A stretch of DNA of 64,000 nucleotides from Nitrosarchaeum sp. (GTDB lineage Archaea > Thermoproteota > Nitrososphaeria > Nitrososphaerales > Nitrosopumilaceae), in NCBI GenBank assembly GCA_023264875.1, contig JAHFUX010000003.1:1-64000 (forward strand), written 5' to 3'. The notes beneath the pieces were generated by a model. The model saw nothing but the letters and a program-made list of their open reading frames with translations, ran no database searches and was not told where the DNA came from. Of the stretch, positions 25,584 through 33,260 are shown piece by piece. Position numbers and translations under genes: made by a program. Each line of letters begins with the position of its first letter. Position 1 is the first letter of the stretch.

Positions 25584-25892
25584 ATGGGTAAAATAATAGC
25601 TGGAAAAACTACAGATATTACTCCTGGAAAAATGATCAAGGTTTCTGTGGACGGTAAAGAGATAATGGTTGCAAATATTGATGGTAATTATTGTGCCATG
25701 GATGATTCTTGTACTCATTCAGGTGCAAGTCTTTCAGAAGGAAAATTAGATGGATGTACAGTAATATGCGGATGGCATAAAGCTGAATTTGATTGTAAAA
25801 CTGGTAAATTAGTTAAATTTCCTGCTAAAATCAGAGATTTAGCATCATACAATGTTTCTATAGAATCAGACAACGTATTTGTAGAGATGTAA
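25584..25892 (+). CDS. Soluble Rieske [2Fe-2S] ferredoxin
   Basis: This 102-residue protein consists of one Rieske domain without a TM anchor. The cluster ligands are seen in the two motifs CTHSG (Cys-x-His) and CGWHKAEFD (Cys-x-x-His). It resembles the ferredoxin components of ring-hydroxylating or nitrite-reductase-type systems rather than the bc1 subunit, which has a disulfide and an N-terminal helix. It would pass single electrons in the cytoplasm. No oxygenase partner is adjacent. Confidence 0.92.
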   Translation: MGKIIAGKTTDITPGKMIKVSVDGKEIMVANIDGNYCAMDDSCTHSGASLSEGKLDGCTVICGWHKAEFDCKTGKLVKFPAKIRDLASYNVSIESDNVFVEM

Positions 25893-25928
25893 CTATATAC
25901 TTCAAATTTTCAAGAAATGGTGTAAAAA

Positions 25929-26198
25929 ATGATTGATGATAAACAAAACAAAGAAGCAATGAAAGAAGCAATAGAAACACTAAATCAAATTGCTACAAAC
26001 CATTCAACACCCAAGACAATTAAAAAATCTATTACTGACCTGATAGTAGATTTGAATAATGAGGAATATTCACTATCAGTCAGAGCTAACAATACAATTA
26101 GTTTGTTAGATGATGTAACACAAGATCCCAATATGCCTTCATATGTAAGAACACAATTATGGCAAGCAGTCTCAAAGCTTGAAAGCATAAGAGAATAA
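25929..26198 (+). CDS. UPF0147 family protein
   Basis: This 89-residue, all-helical protein is conserved in archaea and has no known function. The family pattern is visible: A.ETLNQIA.....PK.IK.......L...E.SL.VRA....LD....DPNMP...RT.LW. The gap to the Rieske gene upstream is 36 bases and the methyltransferase follows after 25, all on one strand. They may be co-transcribed, although the methyltransferase has its own TATA-like sequence. Confidence 0.88.
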   Translation: MIDDKQNKEAMKEAIETLNQIATNHSTPKTIKKSITDLIVDLNNEEYSLSVRANNTISLLDDVTQDPNMPSYVRTQLWQAVSKLESIRE

Positions 26199-26223
26199 AT
26201 CCTATACTATTTTAATCATAATA

Positions 26224-26982
26224 TTGAAAATAGAAGAATATCTAAAATCACTACCAGAAAATATAGTTAGTGGAGAAGATGTCCAGTTACCAGATAAGGC
26301 ATTTAGAGAAATTTTTAATTTTGTAAATTTAGGAAAAAATGATATTTTTTATCATCTTGGATGTGGGAATGGAAGAGGAATTATGTTATCCTTGAAAGAG
26401 TATAATGTAAAAAAGGCTGTAGGTATTGACAATAACCCAGATAAAATCAAACAAGCAAAAGATATTCTAAATCAAGATAATCTTTCAGGAGAGTTAATTT
26501 GTGAGAATATACGAAATGCAGATATTTCGGATGCCACTGTGATTTTGTTTTGGTTTACTAATGAAGAAATTATCAATCACATGATGAATAAATTCAAAGA
26601 TCTAAAACAGAGTACAAAAATAATCACGATTTGGGGACCCTTGCCAGATTGCCTTCCTGAAAAAGTAGAATTTCCCTATATAATTAACCAAATTCCTTTC
26701 AAGAAAGCAAATAGTTTGCAAGAACAATTATTAGAAATTTTTGGAGTCAAATGTATTAGTTTTGTTACTGCGTGGGAATTTGCAGAGAGATATACAAAAG
26801 CAATTAGTACACCTGAGATTGGAAATGACAGATTTTTGACAATAATTCAAACTTTAGTAATTTGGATTAATGCAATGAATTTAGGAGTTGCATGTGGAGA
26901 TAAAATCCCAGATTCCATTCAAACATACATAGACATTATGAAAACACATTTTGATATTGATTTTGAACATCTTTTAAAATAA
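26224..26982 (+). CDS. Class I SAM-dependent methyltransferase
   Basis: This 252-residue protein with a TTG start has a Rossmann SAM-binding motif YHLGCGNGRGIM at about 43-54. An acidic residue ends strand 2 (VGIDNNP), and a motif IV-like strand is ATVILFWF. The C-terminal third (about 165-252) is helical and was not matched to a known family. The substrate is unknown. The catalytic domain resembles Dot1-like or small-molecule methyltransferases in general layout, but I would not name one. Confidence 0.75.
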   Translation: MKIEEYLKSLPENIVSGEDVQLPDKAFREIFNFVNLGKNDIFYHLGCGNGRGIMLSLKEYNVKKAVGIDNNPDKIKQAKDILNQDNLSGELICENIRNADISDATVILFWFTNEEIINHMMNKFKDLKQSTKIITIWGPLPDCLPEKVEFPYIINQIPFKKANSLQEQLLEIFGVKCISFVTAWEFAERYTKAISTPEIGNDRFLTIIQTLVIWINAMNLGVACGDKIPDSIQTYIDIMKTHFDIDFEHLLK

Positions 26983-27022
26983 TTGGTGCAACCCTTTTAT
27001 TTTGTGATAATTACATACAATC

Positions 27023-27370
27023 ATGATAGATAAAATAAACATCAATGTATCAGCTGTAGATTATGATAAAACAAGTAAAGCAATAACGCAGCAACTTTAT
27101 CTTTTAGAGGAGATGGTTCATAGTCAAGAAAGCTTTGTTATGACAGATTCAGAATTTGCATTTGGGTGGCATTTTTTTGTTGTAAGTGTTAACAGAGCAT
27201 TAGTGGAAAAACTTGTTGATCAGATGGGATCAGATTTTGATAGACTAAAAGGAAAAGGCATTGAGAAAAAATTTCTCACATGGCTTACAAATAGTTTAGA
27301 AGGTAAAACGCCCCGATTCAAATTAGCTATTAAAGAAGAAATGGAATCAAGCAAGTACGGTATTTTTTAA
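27023..27370 (+). CDS. Conserved-looking 115-residue protein of unknown function
   Basis: A TATA-like element (CCTTTTATTTTG) lies about 25 bases before the ATG. The product is soluble, mixed alpha/beta, with a Trp-His pair (FAFGWHFFVVSVNRALVEK) and a basic C-terminus. No TM helix, signal peptide or Cys is seen. I do not recognise the family. It ends eight bases before the tRNA-His gene on the opposite strand. Confidence 0.7.
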   Translation: MIDKININVSAVDYDKTSKAITQQLYLLEEMVHSQESFVMTDSEFAFGWHFFVVSVNRALVEKLVDQMGSDFDRLKGKGIEKKFLTWLTNSLEGKTPRFKLAIKEEMESSKYGIF

Positions 27371-27377
27371 GAATTAA

Positions 27378-27450
27378 GGCCCTCGAGGGTAATCGAAACC
27401 CTGTCCGGGGATCCACAGTCCCCTATACTAGCCACTGTACTACGAGGGCC
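27378..27450 (-). tRNA. tRNA-His (anticodon GTG)
   Basis: On the minus strand the acceptor GCCCTCG/CGAGGGC is preceded by a genomic G at position -1 facing discriminator C73, the hallmark of tRNA-His. The anticodon stem GGGGA/TCCCC encloses CTGTGGA with anticodon GTG. The T-arm is AGGGT-TTCGATT-ACCCT. There is no intron and no encoded CCA. Confidence 0.95.
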
Positions 27451-27532
27451 ACAAGAATAAAAAATTGGGTATCCTGTAATAATCTTTGATTTTAATATGA
27501 TGAAAATTAGCCTGTAGATTTATTATTAACCA

Positions 27533-27628
27533 ATGAAAATTCTAGTTATGAGATTTTGGTGGGTAGCTATGGCAATAACAATTGGACTCACATGGGTTGG
27601 CGTTAACTACTTACTACCGTGGAAATAA
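27533..27628 (+). CDS. Possible 31-residue single-TM peptide
   Basis: A short ATG frame encodes 31 residues: a start MKILVMRFWW, a hydrophobic helix of about 20 residues and an end YLLPWK. The Trp-rich interface residues and clean TM helix are typical of small membrane subunits. No promoter or ribosome-binding sequence is clear. It could be a chance frame. Confidence 0.3.
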   Translation: MKILVMRFWWVAMAITIGLTWVGVNYLLPWK

Positions 27629-27696
27629 TTTAAAATTCAAGATGTCAAATTATTGATTCTAATGAATTGTTAGAATTTTTATCAAAATAACGATCG

Positions 27697-27705
27697 CTTT
27701 AAATT
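27697..27705 (+). promoter_or_regulatory. TATA-like element of the CorA gene
   Basis: CTTTAAATT lies about 29 bases before the TTG start of the CorA gene, which supports that start and a leaderless message. Confidence 0.5.
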
Positions 27706-27729
27706 TGTTGTAACAAGTTACCATTCAAC

Positions 27730-28755
27730 TTGAAGAAAGGATTTATCGTCAATAGACTGCATGTTGGGAAAAAAAACCCAGGAATAGTGGTGGAAAGAAA
27801 GATAGAAACAGTTCAAGGTAAGAAATTTTTATGGACAGATTTACAAAGTCCAGATAGAAGTGATGTTGAAAAATTAGCTGAGAAATATAGTTTCAACACA
27901 TTAAATATTGAAGACTGTATGACTAAATTTGAGCTTCCAAAATTAGATAGTTATGACGATCATTTCTTTGTAATATTACATTTTCCACCACTCTTACAAC
28001 AACCTGGAAGTTCAAGAAATAGTCAGCTTTCCATATTCATAGGAAAGGATTTTCTAGTAACTGTTCATCAAGGAGATTTAAAACCATTAGTAGATTTAGT
28101 GAATATTTGTAAAAATGATTTGGATCAACATAGAAAAGAAAGATTACTAGAAAAATCATCAGGATATCTACTTCACGAAATAATAGATATTTTAGTAGAT
28201 GATCTATTACATATATCAAGAAAAGTAATTGCTAATTTAGATGACCTTGAGGATGAAGTATTTGATGAAACAAAATCAGTTGCAAAAAGTATTGCCTTAC
28301 TTAGAAGAGAAATCAACATAATGAGAAGAATAGCAAACCCATTAAAAAAATTCGTATTAGAAATTGCTAAAAATATCAAGAGATTTTCAGATGAGGAAGA
28401 TCTTTCATTATATTTTGATGATGTAATTGATCATATTGACAAAGTGATTGAAACTCTAGAAGAATCCAGAGAAACTATGGAGATTTACAAAGATACAGAT
28501 TTCATGCTCAGTACTGAAAAAACAAACAAAATACTTGCGGCATTAACAATAGTTTTTACACTTTCAATTCCCGGAACAGCTATTGCAACATTTTATGGAA
28601 TGAACGTAAATTTACCTGGCGGGATTATGGATATTAATAATATTCCAACGCTTTTAGGACCATATACAGTATTCATAGTAATAATTCTAGCAGCATTAAT
28701 ACCAACAGCATTAATGTTTGTTTATTTTAAAAAACTTGGTTGGATTAATTATTAA
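27730..28755 (+). CDS. corA: CorA-like magnesium/divalent metal channel
   Basis: This 341-residue protein has the CorA layout. A large cytoplasmic N-terminal alpha/beta domain (about 1-180) is followed by a long helix (about 180-275). Two C-terminal TM helices (about 280-302 and 312-334) are joined by the signature YGMNVNLPGG. The C-terminal tail is basic (KKLGWINY). It works as a pentamer that conducts Mg2+ (also Co2+/Ni2+) into the cell. The second TM ends with the usual Phe/Lys-rich stretch. The gene stands alone. Confidence 0.94.
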   Translation: MKKGFIVNRLHVGKKNPGIVVERKIETVQGKKFLWTDLQSPDRSDVEKLAEKYSFNTLNIEDCMTKFELPKLDSYDDHFFVILHFPPLLQQPGSSRNSQLSIFIGKDFLVTVHQGDLKPLVDLVNICKNDLDQHRKERLLEKSSGYLLHEIIDILVDDLLHISRKVIANLDDLEDEVFDETKSVAKSIALLRREINIMRRIANPLKKFVLEIAKNIKRFSDEEDLSLYFDDVIDHIDKVIETLEESRETMEIYKDTDFMLSTEKTNKILAALTIVFTLSIPGTAIATFYGMNVNLPGGIMDINNIPTLLGPYTVFIVIILAALIPTALMFVYFKKLGWINY

Positions 28756-29127
28756 AAAATAATTTAATCCAATGATTTTTCATGCAGATTAATTTTTACT
28801 TTAGTTAAATCTAGTTTTAAAATATCACGTATTACAATGAACTGAATTTTTTTCACATTATTACAAATATTAAAATAAGTATTGATTGCAAAATTCTTCT
28901 TGAACATAGAAGATAAAAAAGGATCTTCGAGTTAATTTCTTAATTCAATGTAGAATACATAAAATTACATCAAAAGCAGTATTTTTGTCATGTATTGAAA
29001 CTGAAATTCATAAGAAAACAGATTTTTTGAAGTGTAAATTGATATGAATTGAATGATACTGCTTTACCATTTTTTTGTTGTTCTGGATAATGAGCTTAAA
29101 TAAATACAAGATACAATAACCACAATT
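28756..29127. other. 372-bp intergenic region with no recognised gene
   Basis: This AT-rich stretch lies between corA and the GRGTGS-repeat gene. No open frame with coding character, tRNA or clear hairpin was found. Its right end holds the TATA element of the downstream gene. It is the longest gap in an otherwise tightly packed window, so an unrecognised small RNA is possible but not supported by sequence alone. Confidence 0.6.
29095..29104 (+). promoter_or_regulatory. TATA element of the GRGTGS-repeat gene
   Basis: CTTAAATAAA is a strong archaeal TATA box about 28 bases before the ATG. The message should start at or next to the start codon. Confidence 0.6.
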
Positions 29128-29400
29128 ATGGGAAAAATTAGAATTAGAACAGGTAGAGGCACCGGATCAAAAGAAGTCGATGACGGTGGAAAAGATTGGG
29201 CTGGAGATGCATACAAAAAAGTGCAAGATGAAAAGAAAAAACAGGCAGCAAATAGAATGGTTCACACAGGCAGAGGAACTGGTTCAAAGAGATTAGGAGA
29301 TATGCCAGATTCAAAACCAAGACCATCAACTGAGGGAATGACCAGAATTACAGGTAGAGGTACTGGGTCAAGAAAGAGCACAGATAAAGGACAACAATAA
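29128..29400 (+). CDS. Small basic protein with three TGRGTGS repeats
   Basis: The 90-residue product has three copies of TGRGTGS(K/R) at residues 8-14, 47-53 and 75-81. They are separated by charged, probably helical or disordered linkers rich in Lys, Asp and Gln. There is no Cys, TM helix or signal. The Gly-Arg-Gly-Thr-Gly-Ser pattern and net positive charge suggest contact with nucleic acid or phosphate groups; this is inference. A strong TATA box and the good start indicate a real gene. I do not recognise the family. Confidence 0.8.
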   Translation: MGKIRIRTGRGTGSKEVDDGGKDWAGDAYKKVQDEKKKQAANRMVHTGRGTGSKRLGDMPDSKPRPSTEGMTRITGRGTGSRKSTDKGQQ

Positions 29401-29467
29401 AAAACCTCAATTTTCATTTTTAAAAATATTATTCTAATCTATAATACGTGAATTATAAATTGTTATA

Positions 29468-30133
29468 TCAAATTCCTGCTTTTAGTTTTTTCCAATCAGA
29501 TAGAAAATTTTCTAGCCCAATATCAGTCAGAGGGTGTTGTAACATTTTATCTAAAACTGCAGGGGGTAGAGTCACAACATGTGCTCCAATTTTTGCTGCG
29601 TCAATAACATGTATTGGATGACGAATACTTGCAACAAGAATCTGCGCTTTAAAATCATCATCTTCATCCTTATAATTATCAAATATTTTCTTAATGTCTC
29701 TAATCAAATTCATTCCATCTTTACCAATATCATCTAATCTGCCAATAAATGGGCTGATATATTTTGCACCGGATTTGGCTGCAAGTAATGCTTGATTTGG
29801 AGAAAAAATCAATGTGACATTTACCGGTATTCCTTCAGATGTTAGATGTTTACATGCTTTCAAACCATCAGGAGTCATAGGAACTTTTACAACAACGTTT
29901 TTACCATATTGACGTAGACGTTTACCTTCTTCAATCATGCCAGAATATTCAGTACTTACAACTTCCAAGCTTACATCACCTTTGATAATTTTTGTGATTT
30001 CTTCCATGATGTCTTTTGGATTACCACCTTCTTTAGACATGAGAGATGGATTTGTTGTAATACCATCTAACAGACCCATGTCGTTGAACTTTCTGATTGA
30101 TTCTAGATTTGCAGTGTCAAGAAAAATTTTCAT
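29468..30133 (-). CDS. tal: Transaldolase (TalC/FSA-type)
   Basis: This 221-residue (beta/alpha)8 enzyme belongs to the short transaldolase/fructose-6-phosphate aldolase family. The N-terminus MKIFLDTANLE, GITTNPSLM, the Schiff-base Lys in VVVKVPMTPDGL (about 84), and ISPFIGRLDDIG are all typical. It transfers dihydroxyacetone units in the non-oxidative pentose phosphate pathway. Its start overlaps the stop of the transketolase C-subunit gene by four bases, so it is the last gene of a three-gene operon. Confidence 0.93.
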   Translation of the reverse strand: MKIFLDTANLESIRKFNDMGLLDGITTNPSLMSKEGGNPKDIMEEITKIIKGDVSLEVVSTEYSGMIEEGKRLRQYGKNVVVKVPMTPDGLKACKHLTSEGIPVNVTLIFSPNQALLAAKSGAKYISPFIGRLDDIGKDGMNLIRDIKKIFDNYKDEDDDFKAQILVASIRHPIHVIDAAKIGAHVVTLPPAVLDKMLQHPLTDIGLENFLSDWKKLKAGI

Positions 30134-31104
30134 AATTTTCTACTCCTTATTTCTTTTACTTGTTTTGCTATATTAAAAGATGTTATTCCATGTTTTTCTA
30201 AAAGCAGTGGAATTTCATGGTCTCTAGCAGACTCACCAAACATGTCTTGAGCACCTATTCGTTTTATTGGAACAGGGTATCTTTCAGAAACAGATTCCGC
30301 AACAGCAGAACCCATACCTCCTAAGATATTGTGTTCTTCACAAGTAACTATACCCCCAGTTTCTCGTGCTGCTTTTTCCAAGAGTTCAGCATCAATTGGC
30401 TTTATAGAAAACATGTCTAATACTCTACAGGAAATTCCTTCTTGTTGTAATGATTCAGCTGCTTCAAGTGCCATTCTTACTGTTATGCCACATGCAGCTA
30501 TAGTGCAATCAGAACCATCACGAATTGTAATTCCTTTACCAATTTGAAAATCTTGAGATTCAGAATGAACTATCGGTGTATTCGATCTTGACATTCGCAT
30601 GTAAAATGGACCATATTCATTTGCCATCAATCTAGTTAATTTTGAAACTGCAAAAGTATCAGCAGGTATGAATACACGAAAATTTGGAATTACGCGCATA
30701 ATTGCAATATCCTCAATTTGTTGATGAGAACCACCATCAGGTCCAACAGACAATCCACCGTGAGAGACAACTAATTTTACATTTAGACCTTTTTTGTTTC
30801 CAGAAGAAGGATAAGCAATTCCATTTCTTATTTGATCCACTGCACGTCCAGGCAGAAATATTGCATAAGTACTAGCAAATGATATTTTTCCAGAAGCTGC
30901 AAGACCAGCAGATAGAGAAACTAAATTTGCCTCTGCAATTCCCACATTAAAGAATCTATTTGGAAATATCTTACCAAACCCAGAAGTTTTAAGAGAATCA
31001 GTTGTATCTGCACCCAAAACTACTATGTTTGGATTTTCTCGTCCAAGTTCAATTAGCGTTTTTGAATACTCTGAACGCATATCAGTCATGATTGGAGGGT
31101 TCAA
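30130..31104 (-). CDS. tktB: Transketolase, C-terminal subunit
   Basis: This 324-residue subunit carries the pyrimidine-binding domain and C-terminal domain of a split transketolase. Features are the catalytic Glu region FFNVGIAEANLVSLSAGLA, SHGGLSVGPDGGSHQQIEDIA and GGIVTCEEHNILGGMGSAVAE. It must pair with the N-terminal subunit encoded just upstream, which binds thiamine diphosphate phosphates and Mg2+. Four-base overlaps on both sides (ATGA type) indicate coupled translation and fixed stoichiometry. Confidence 0.95.
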   Translation of the reverse strand: MNPPIMTDMRSEYSKTLIELGRENPNIVVLGADTTDSLKTSGFGKIFPNRFFNVGIAEANLVSLSAGLAASGKISFASTYAIFLPGRAVDQIRNGIAYPSSGNKKGLNVKLVVSHGGLSVGPDGGSHQQIEDIAIMRVIPNFRVFIPADTFAVSKLTRLMANEYGPFYMRMSRSNTPIVHSESQDFQIGKGITIRDGSDCTIAACGITVRMALEAAESLQQEGISCRVLDMFSIKPIDAELLEKAARETGGIVTCEEHNILGGMGSAVAESVSERYPVPIKRIGAQDMFGESARDHEIPLLLEKHGITSFNIAKQVKEIRSRKL

Positions 31105-32768
31105 AGATAACCTGCCTCTTCTGCTATTTTCTTAATCCGCTCTTGTTTTTCACCAACAACATGCAATCCAATCCATTTCTTTACAAGAGCAGAATCTCCT
31201 AATTCATTTGCTTTATCAAGCAAGATTTTTTGTTTTGTTTTGAGAACTTGATTCCTAAAATCCCTTATAGCACCACGTACATCTTGTTTTCCAATAATTG
31301 CGCTACCGCCTACAAAAGATCTAGCGCCATCTACAAAACAAGAACCAATATTATCAAGAGTTACACCACCATCGGCTTCAATACAGCCTGAAAAATTGTG
31401 CTCATTTAGAACAGTATTCAATCTGATCATTTTTCCATGTGTTTCTTCAATGTATTTTTGGCCTGATTTTCCAGGTACAACAGACATTACAATGAGTTGA
31501 TCAAGTGTAGGTATGAATTTGTAAGACCATCCAGGAAGTTCAGTATCTGGATTGATTGCAAGACCTATACCAACTTGGTTCTGTTTTAACAAATCATGAA
31601 TTTCACCAAAGCTTGATTCATCACAAACTTCAACATGAACTGTAATGATATCACTTCCGGATTCAATATAGTCTCTAACATGTTTTACAGGTTCGTTAAT
31701 CATCAAATGAGAATCAAAAGGAATTACAGTTAAAGATCGTAATTCTTGGATTTTTTTATGATCAAAAGTTTTGGTCGGAACAAATTGTCCATCCATTATA
31801 TCAAGATGAATATAATCAGCTCTTCCAGATACACAGCGTTTTATTTCATTTTCCAGATTTGTCATATCACCTGCAATGATTGAAGGGGCAATCATAAACT
31901 GAGAGTCAAGTTCTAAATTAATTATTGGTGATACATCAGAATCTGGAGCTTTTCCATGCCATTGTGGATTATCTTCCATATGTTCAACTCCTTTACCTTT
32001 AATTGTTCTAGCAATAATTATTGAGGGAATACCTTTTGTTGAATTTGCTTTAGTAATTGCAGCATCAATTTGCTCAATTCGGTGTCCATCTATTTCAATT
32101 ACATTCCAACCAAATGATCTCCATTTATCACCAGTTTTCCACCTTGATGCATCTTTCCACATTTCAGAAATGTCATCACCTTCCAGTTTTTCATCTAATG
32201 GCATAATTTTTTCAGTGTAAGAATCCTGTTGGATGAAATTTCTATCTAAAAATGCCGTAAGATTATCTACTTTGTATTTTGCAGCAGTCATTGCAGCTTC
32301 CCATACTTGTCCTTCATCAGTCTCACCATCACCCATTATAGTATAGATATGGTGATTCTTACCATCAGTTTTTGCAGCAAGCGCAACACCTACAGAATAA
32401 GATAATCCAGTACCTAATGAGCCACCACAAAATTCAACTCCTGGACATTTTAGATCAGGATGCCCCTGTAATTTACTACCAAATTTTCTTAAAGTTTCAA
32501 GTTCAGATTCTGGAAAATAACCTGCAACAGCCATGTTTGAAAATAACCCAGGTGCGGCATGTCCTTTAGATAAGATTAATCGATCTCGATCATCCCATTG
32601 GGGATTTTTAGGATCATATTGTAGATGCTTGTAAAATAAACATCCGAGAATTTCAGCCATCGAAAAAGAACCTCCAGGATGGCCAGAACCTGCGCTATTT
32701 GTTGCTTTAATCACTAATTTACGGGCTCGTAGGACATTTTTCTTGATTTGATAATAATTAAGACCCAT
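31101..32768 (-). CDS. Fusion of transketolase N-terminal subunit and ribulose-phosphate 3-epimerase
   Basis: This 555-residue protein has two enzymes in one chain. Residues 1 to about 285 are the thiamine-diphosphate/Mg2+ domain of transketolase (SGHPGGS, KGHAAPGL, GDGETDEGQVWEA). Residues about 290-505 are a complete ribulose-5-phosphate 3-epimerase barrel. It starts IAPSIIAGD and has all four metal/acid-base residues in HLDIMDG, DSHLMI and EADGGV. A tail of about 45 residues (KKWIGLHVVGEKQERIKK) follows. Together with tktB and tal downstream, this covers the carbon-shuffling part of the pentose phosphate pathway. No frame break is needed to join the domains. Confidence 0.93.
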   Translation of the reverse strand: MGLNYYQIKKNVLRARKLVIKATNSAGSGHPGGSFSMAEILGCLFYKHLQYDPKNPQWDDRDRLILSKGHAAPGLFSNMAVAGYFPESELETLRKFGSKLQGHPDLKCPGVEFCGGSLGTGLSYSVGVALAAKTDGKNHHIYTIMGDGETDEGQVWEAAMTAAKYKVDNLTAFLDRNFIQQDSYTEKIMPLDEKLEGDDISEMWKDASRWKTGDKWRSFGWNVIEIDGHRIEQIDAAITKANSTKGIPSIIIARTIKGKGVEHMEDNPQWHGKAPDSDVSPIINLELDSQFMIAPSIIAGDMTNLENEIKRCVSGRADYIHLDIMDGQFVPTKTFDHKKIQELRSLTVIPFDSHLMINEPVKHVRDYIESGSDIITVHVEVCDESSFGEIHDLLKQNQVGIGLAINPDTELPGWSYKFIPTLDQLIVMSVVPGKSGQKYIEETHGKMIRLNTVLNEHNFSGCIEADGGVTLDNIGSCFVDGARSFVGGSAIIGKQDVRGAIRDFRNQVLKTKQKILLDKANELGDSALVKKWIGLHVVGEKQERIKKIAEEAGYL

Positions 32769-32847
32769 TTCTCAATTACATTGCTTCATAAATTTAATAA
32801 AAATCTACTTCTGCAAAATTTTAATCTGATGGTTACTAAGTGATATT

Positions 32848-33237
32848 ATGCATATCAAAGAAAAAATGCCAGTAATAGTTTATGATAATCAATGTTATTT
32901 GTGTATAAAATTTGCAAAAATGATTGAATTTCTTACAAGAGGTAATTTGACAATGATCGGGCATCATTCGGAATTTGGCATACAACTAAGAAAAACAATA
33001 TTGGGGGAATCAGCATTAGAAATGTTTTGGTTAATAGATGAAAAAACGGCATATGGTGGAAGAGCGGCGCTTTTACCATTGTTAAGAGCAATAATTACAG
33101 CAAATAGAAGACACGTAAACGGAATTAAAGTAAATGAAAAATGTGAGCAAGAATGCAAAACGATAAAGGCTGTTTTTATAAGATCTGCAAGTTTATTCTC
33201 AAATAGTAAAAAAATAGATCTACAACAATCTAAATAG
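32848..33237 (+). CDS. DCC-family (DUF393) thiol-disulfide oxidoreductase-like protein
   Basis: This 129-residue protein has a thioredoxin-like start VIVYDNQCYLCIKFAKMIEF, matching the D-x-x-Cys-x-x-Cys pattern of the DCC family. The usual DG before the first Cys reads DNQ. A middle segment (MFWLIDEKTAYGGRAALLPLLRAI) matches the family's conserved region with substrate-side Gly-Arg. A TATA-like ATTTTAATC lies about 28 bases upstream. The function of these proteins is unclear; disulfide reduction is inferred from the motif. Confidence 0.68.
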   Translation: MHIKEKMPVIVYDNQCYLCIKFAKMIEFLTRGNLTMIGHHSEFGIQLRKTILGESALEMFWLIDEKTAYGGRAALLPLLRAIITANRRHVNGIKVNEKCEQECKTIKAVFIRSASLFSNSKKIDLQQSK

Positions 33238-33260
33238 CACATTAAATTCAGATTTTCATA

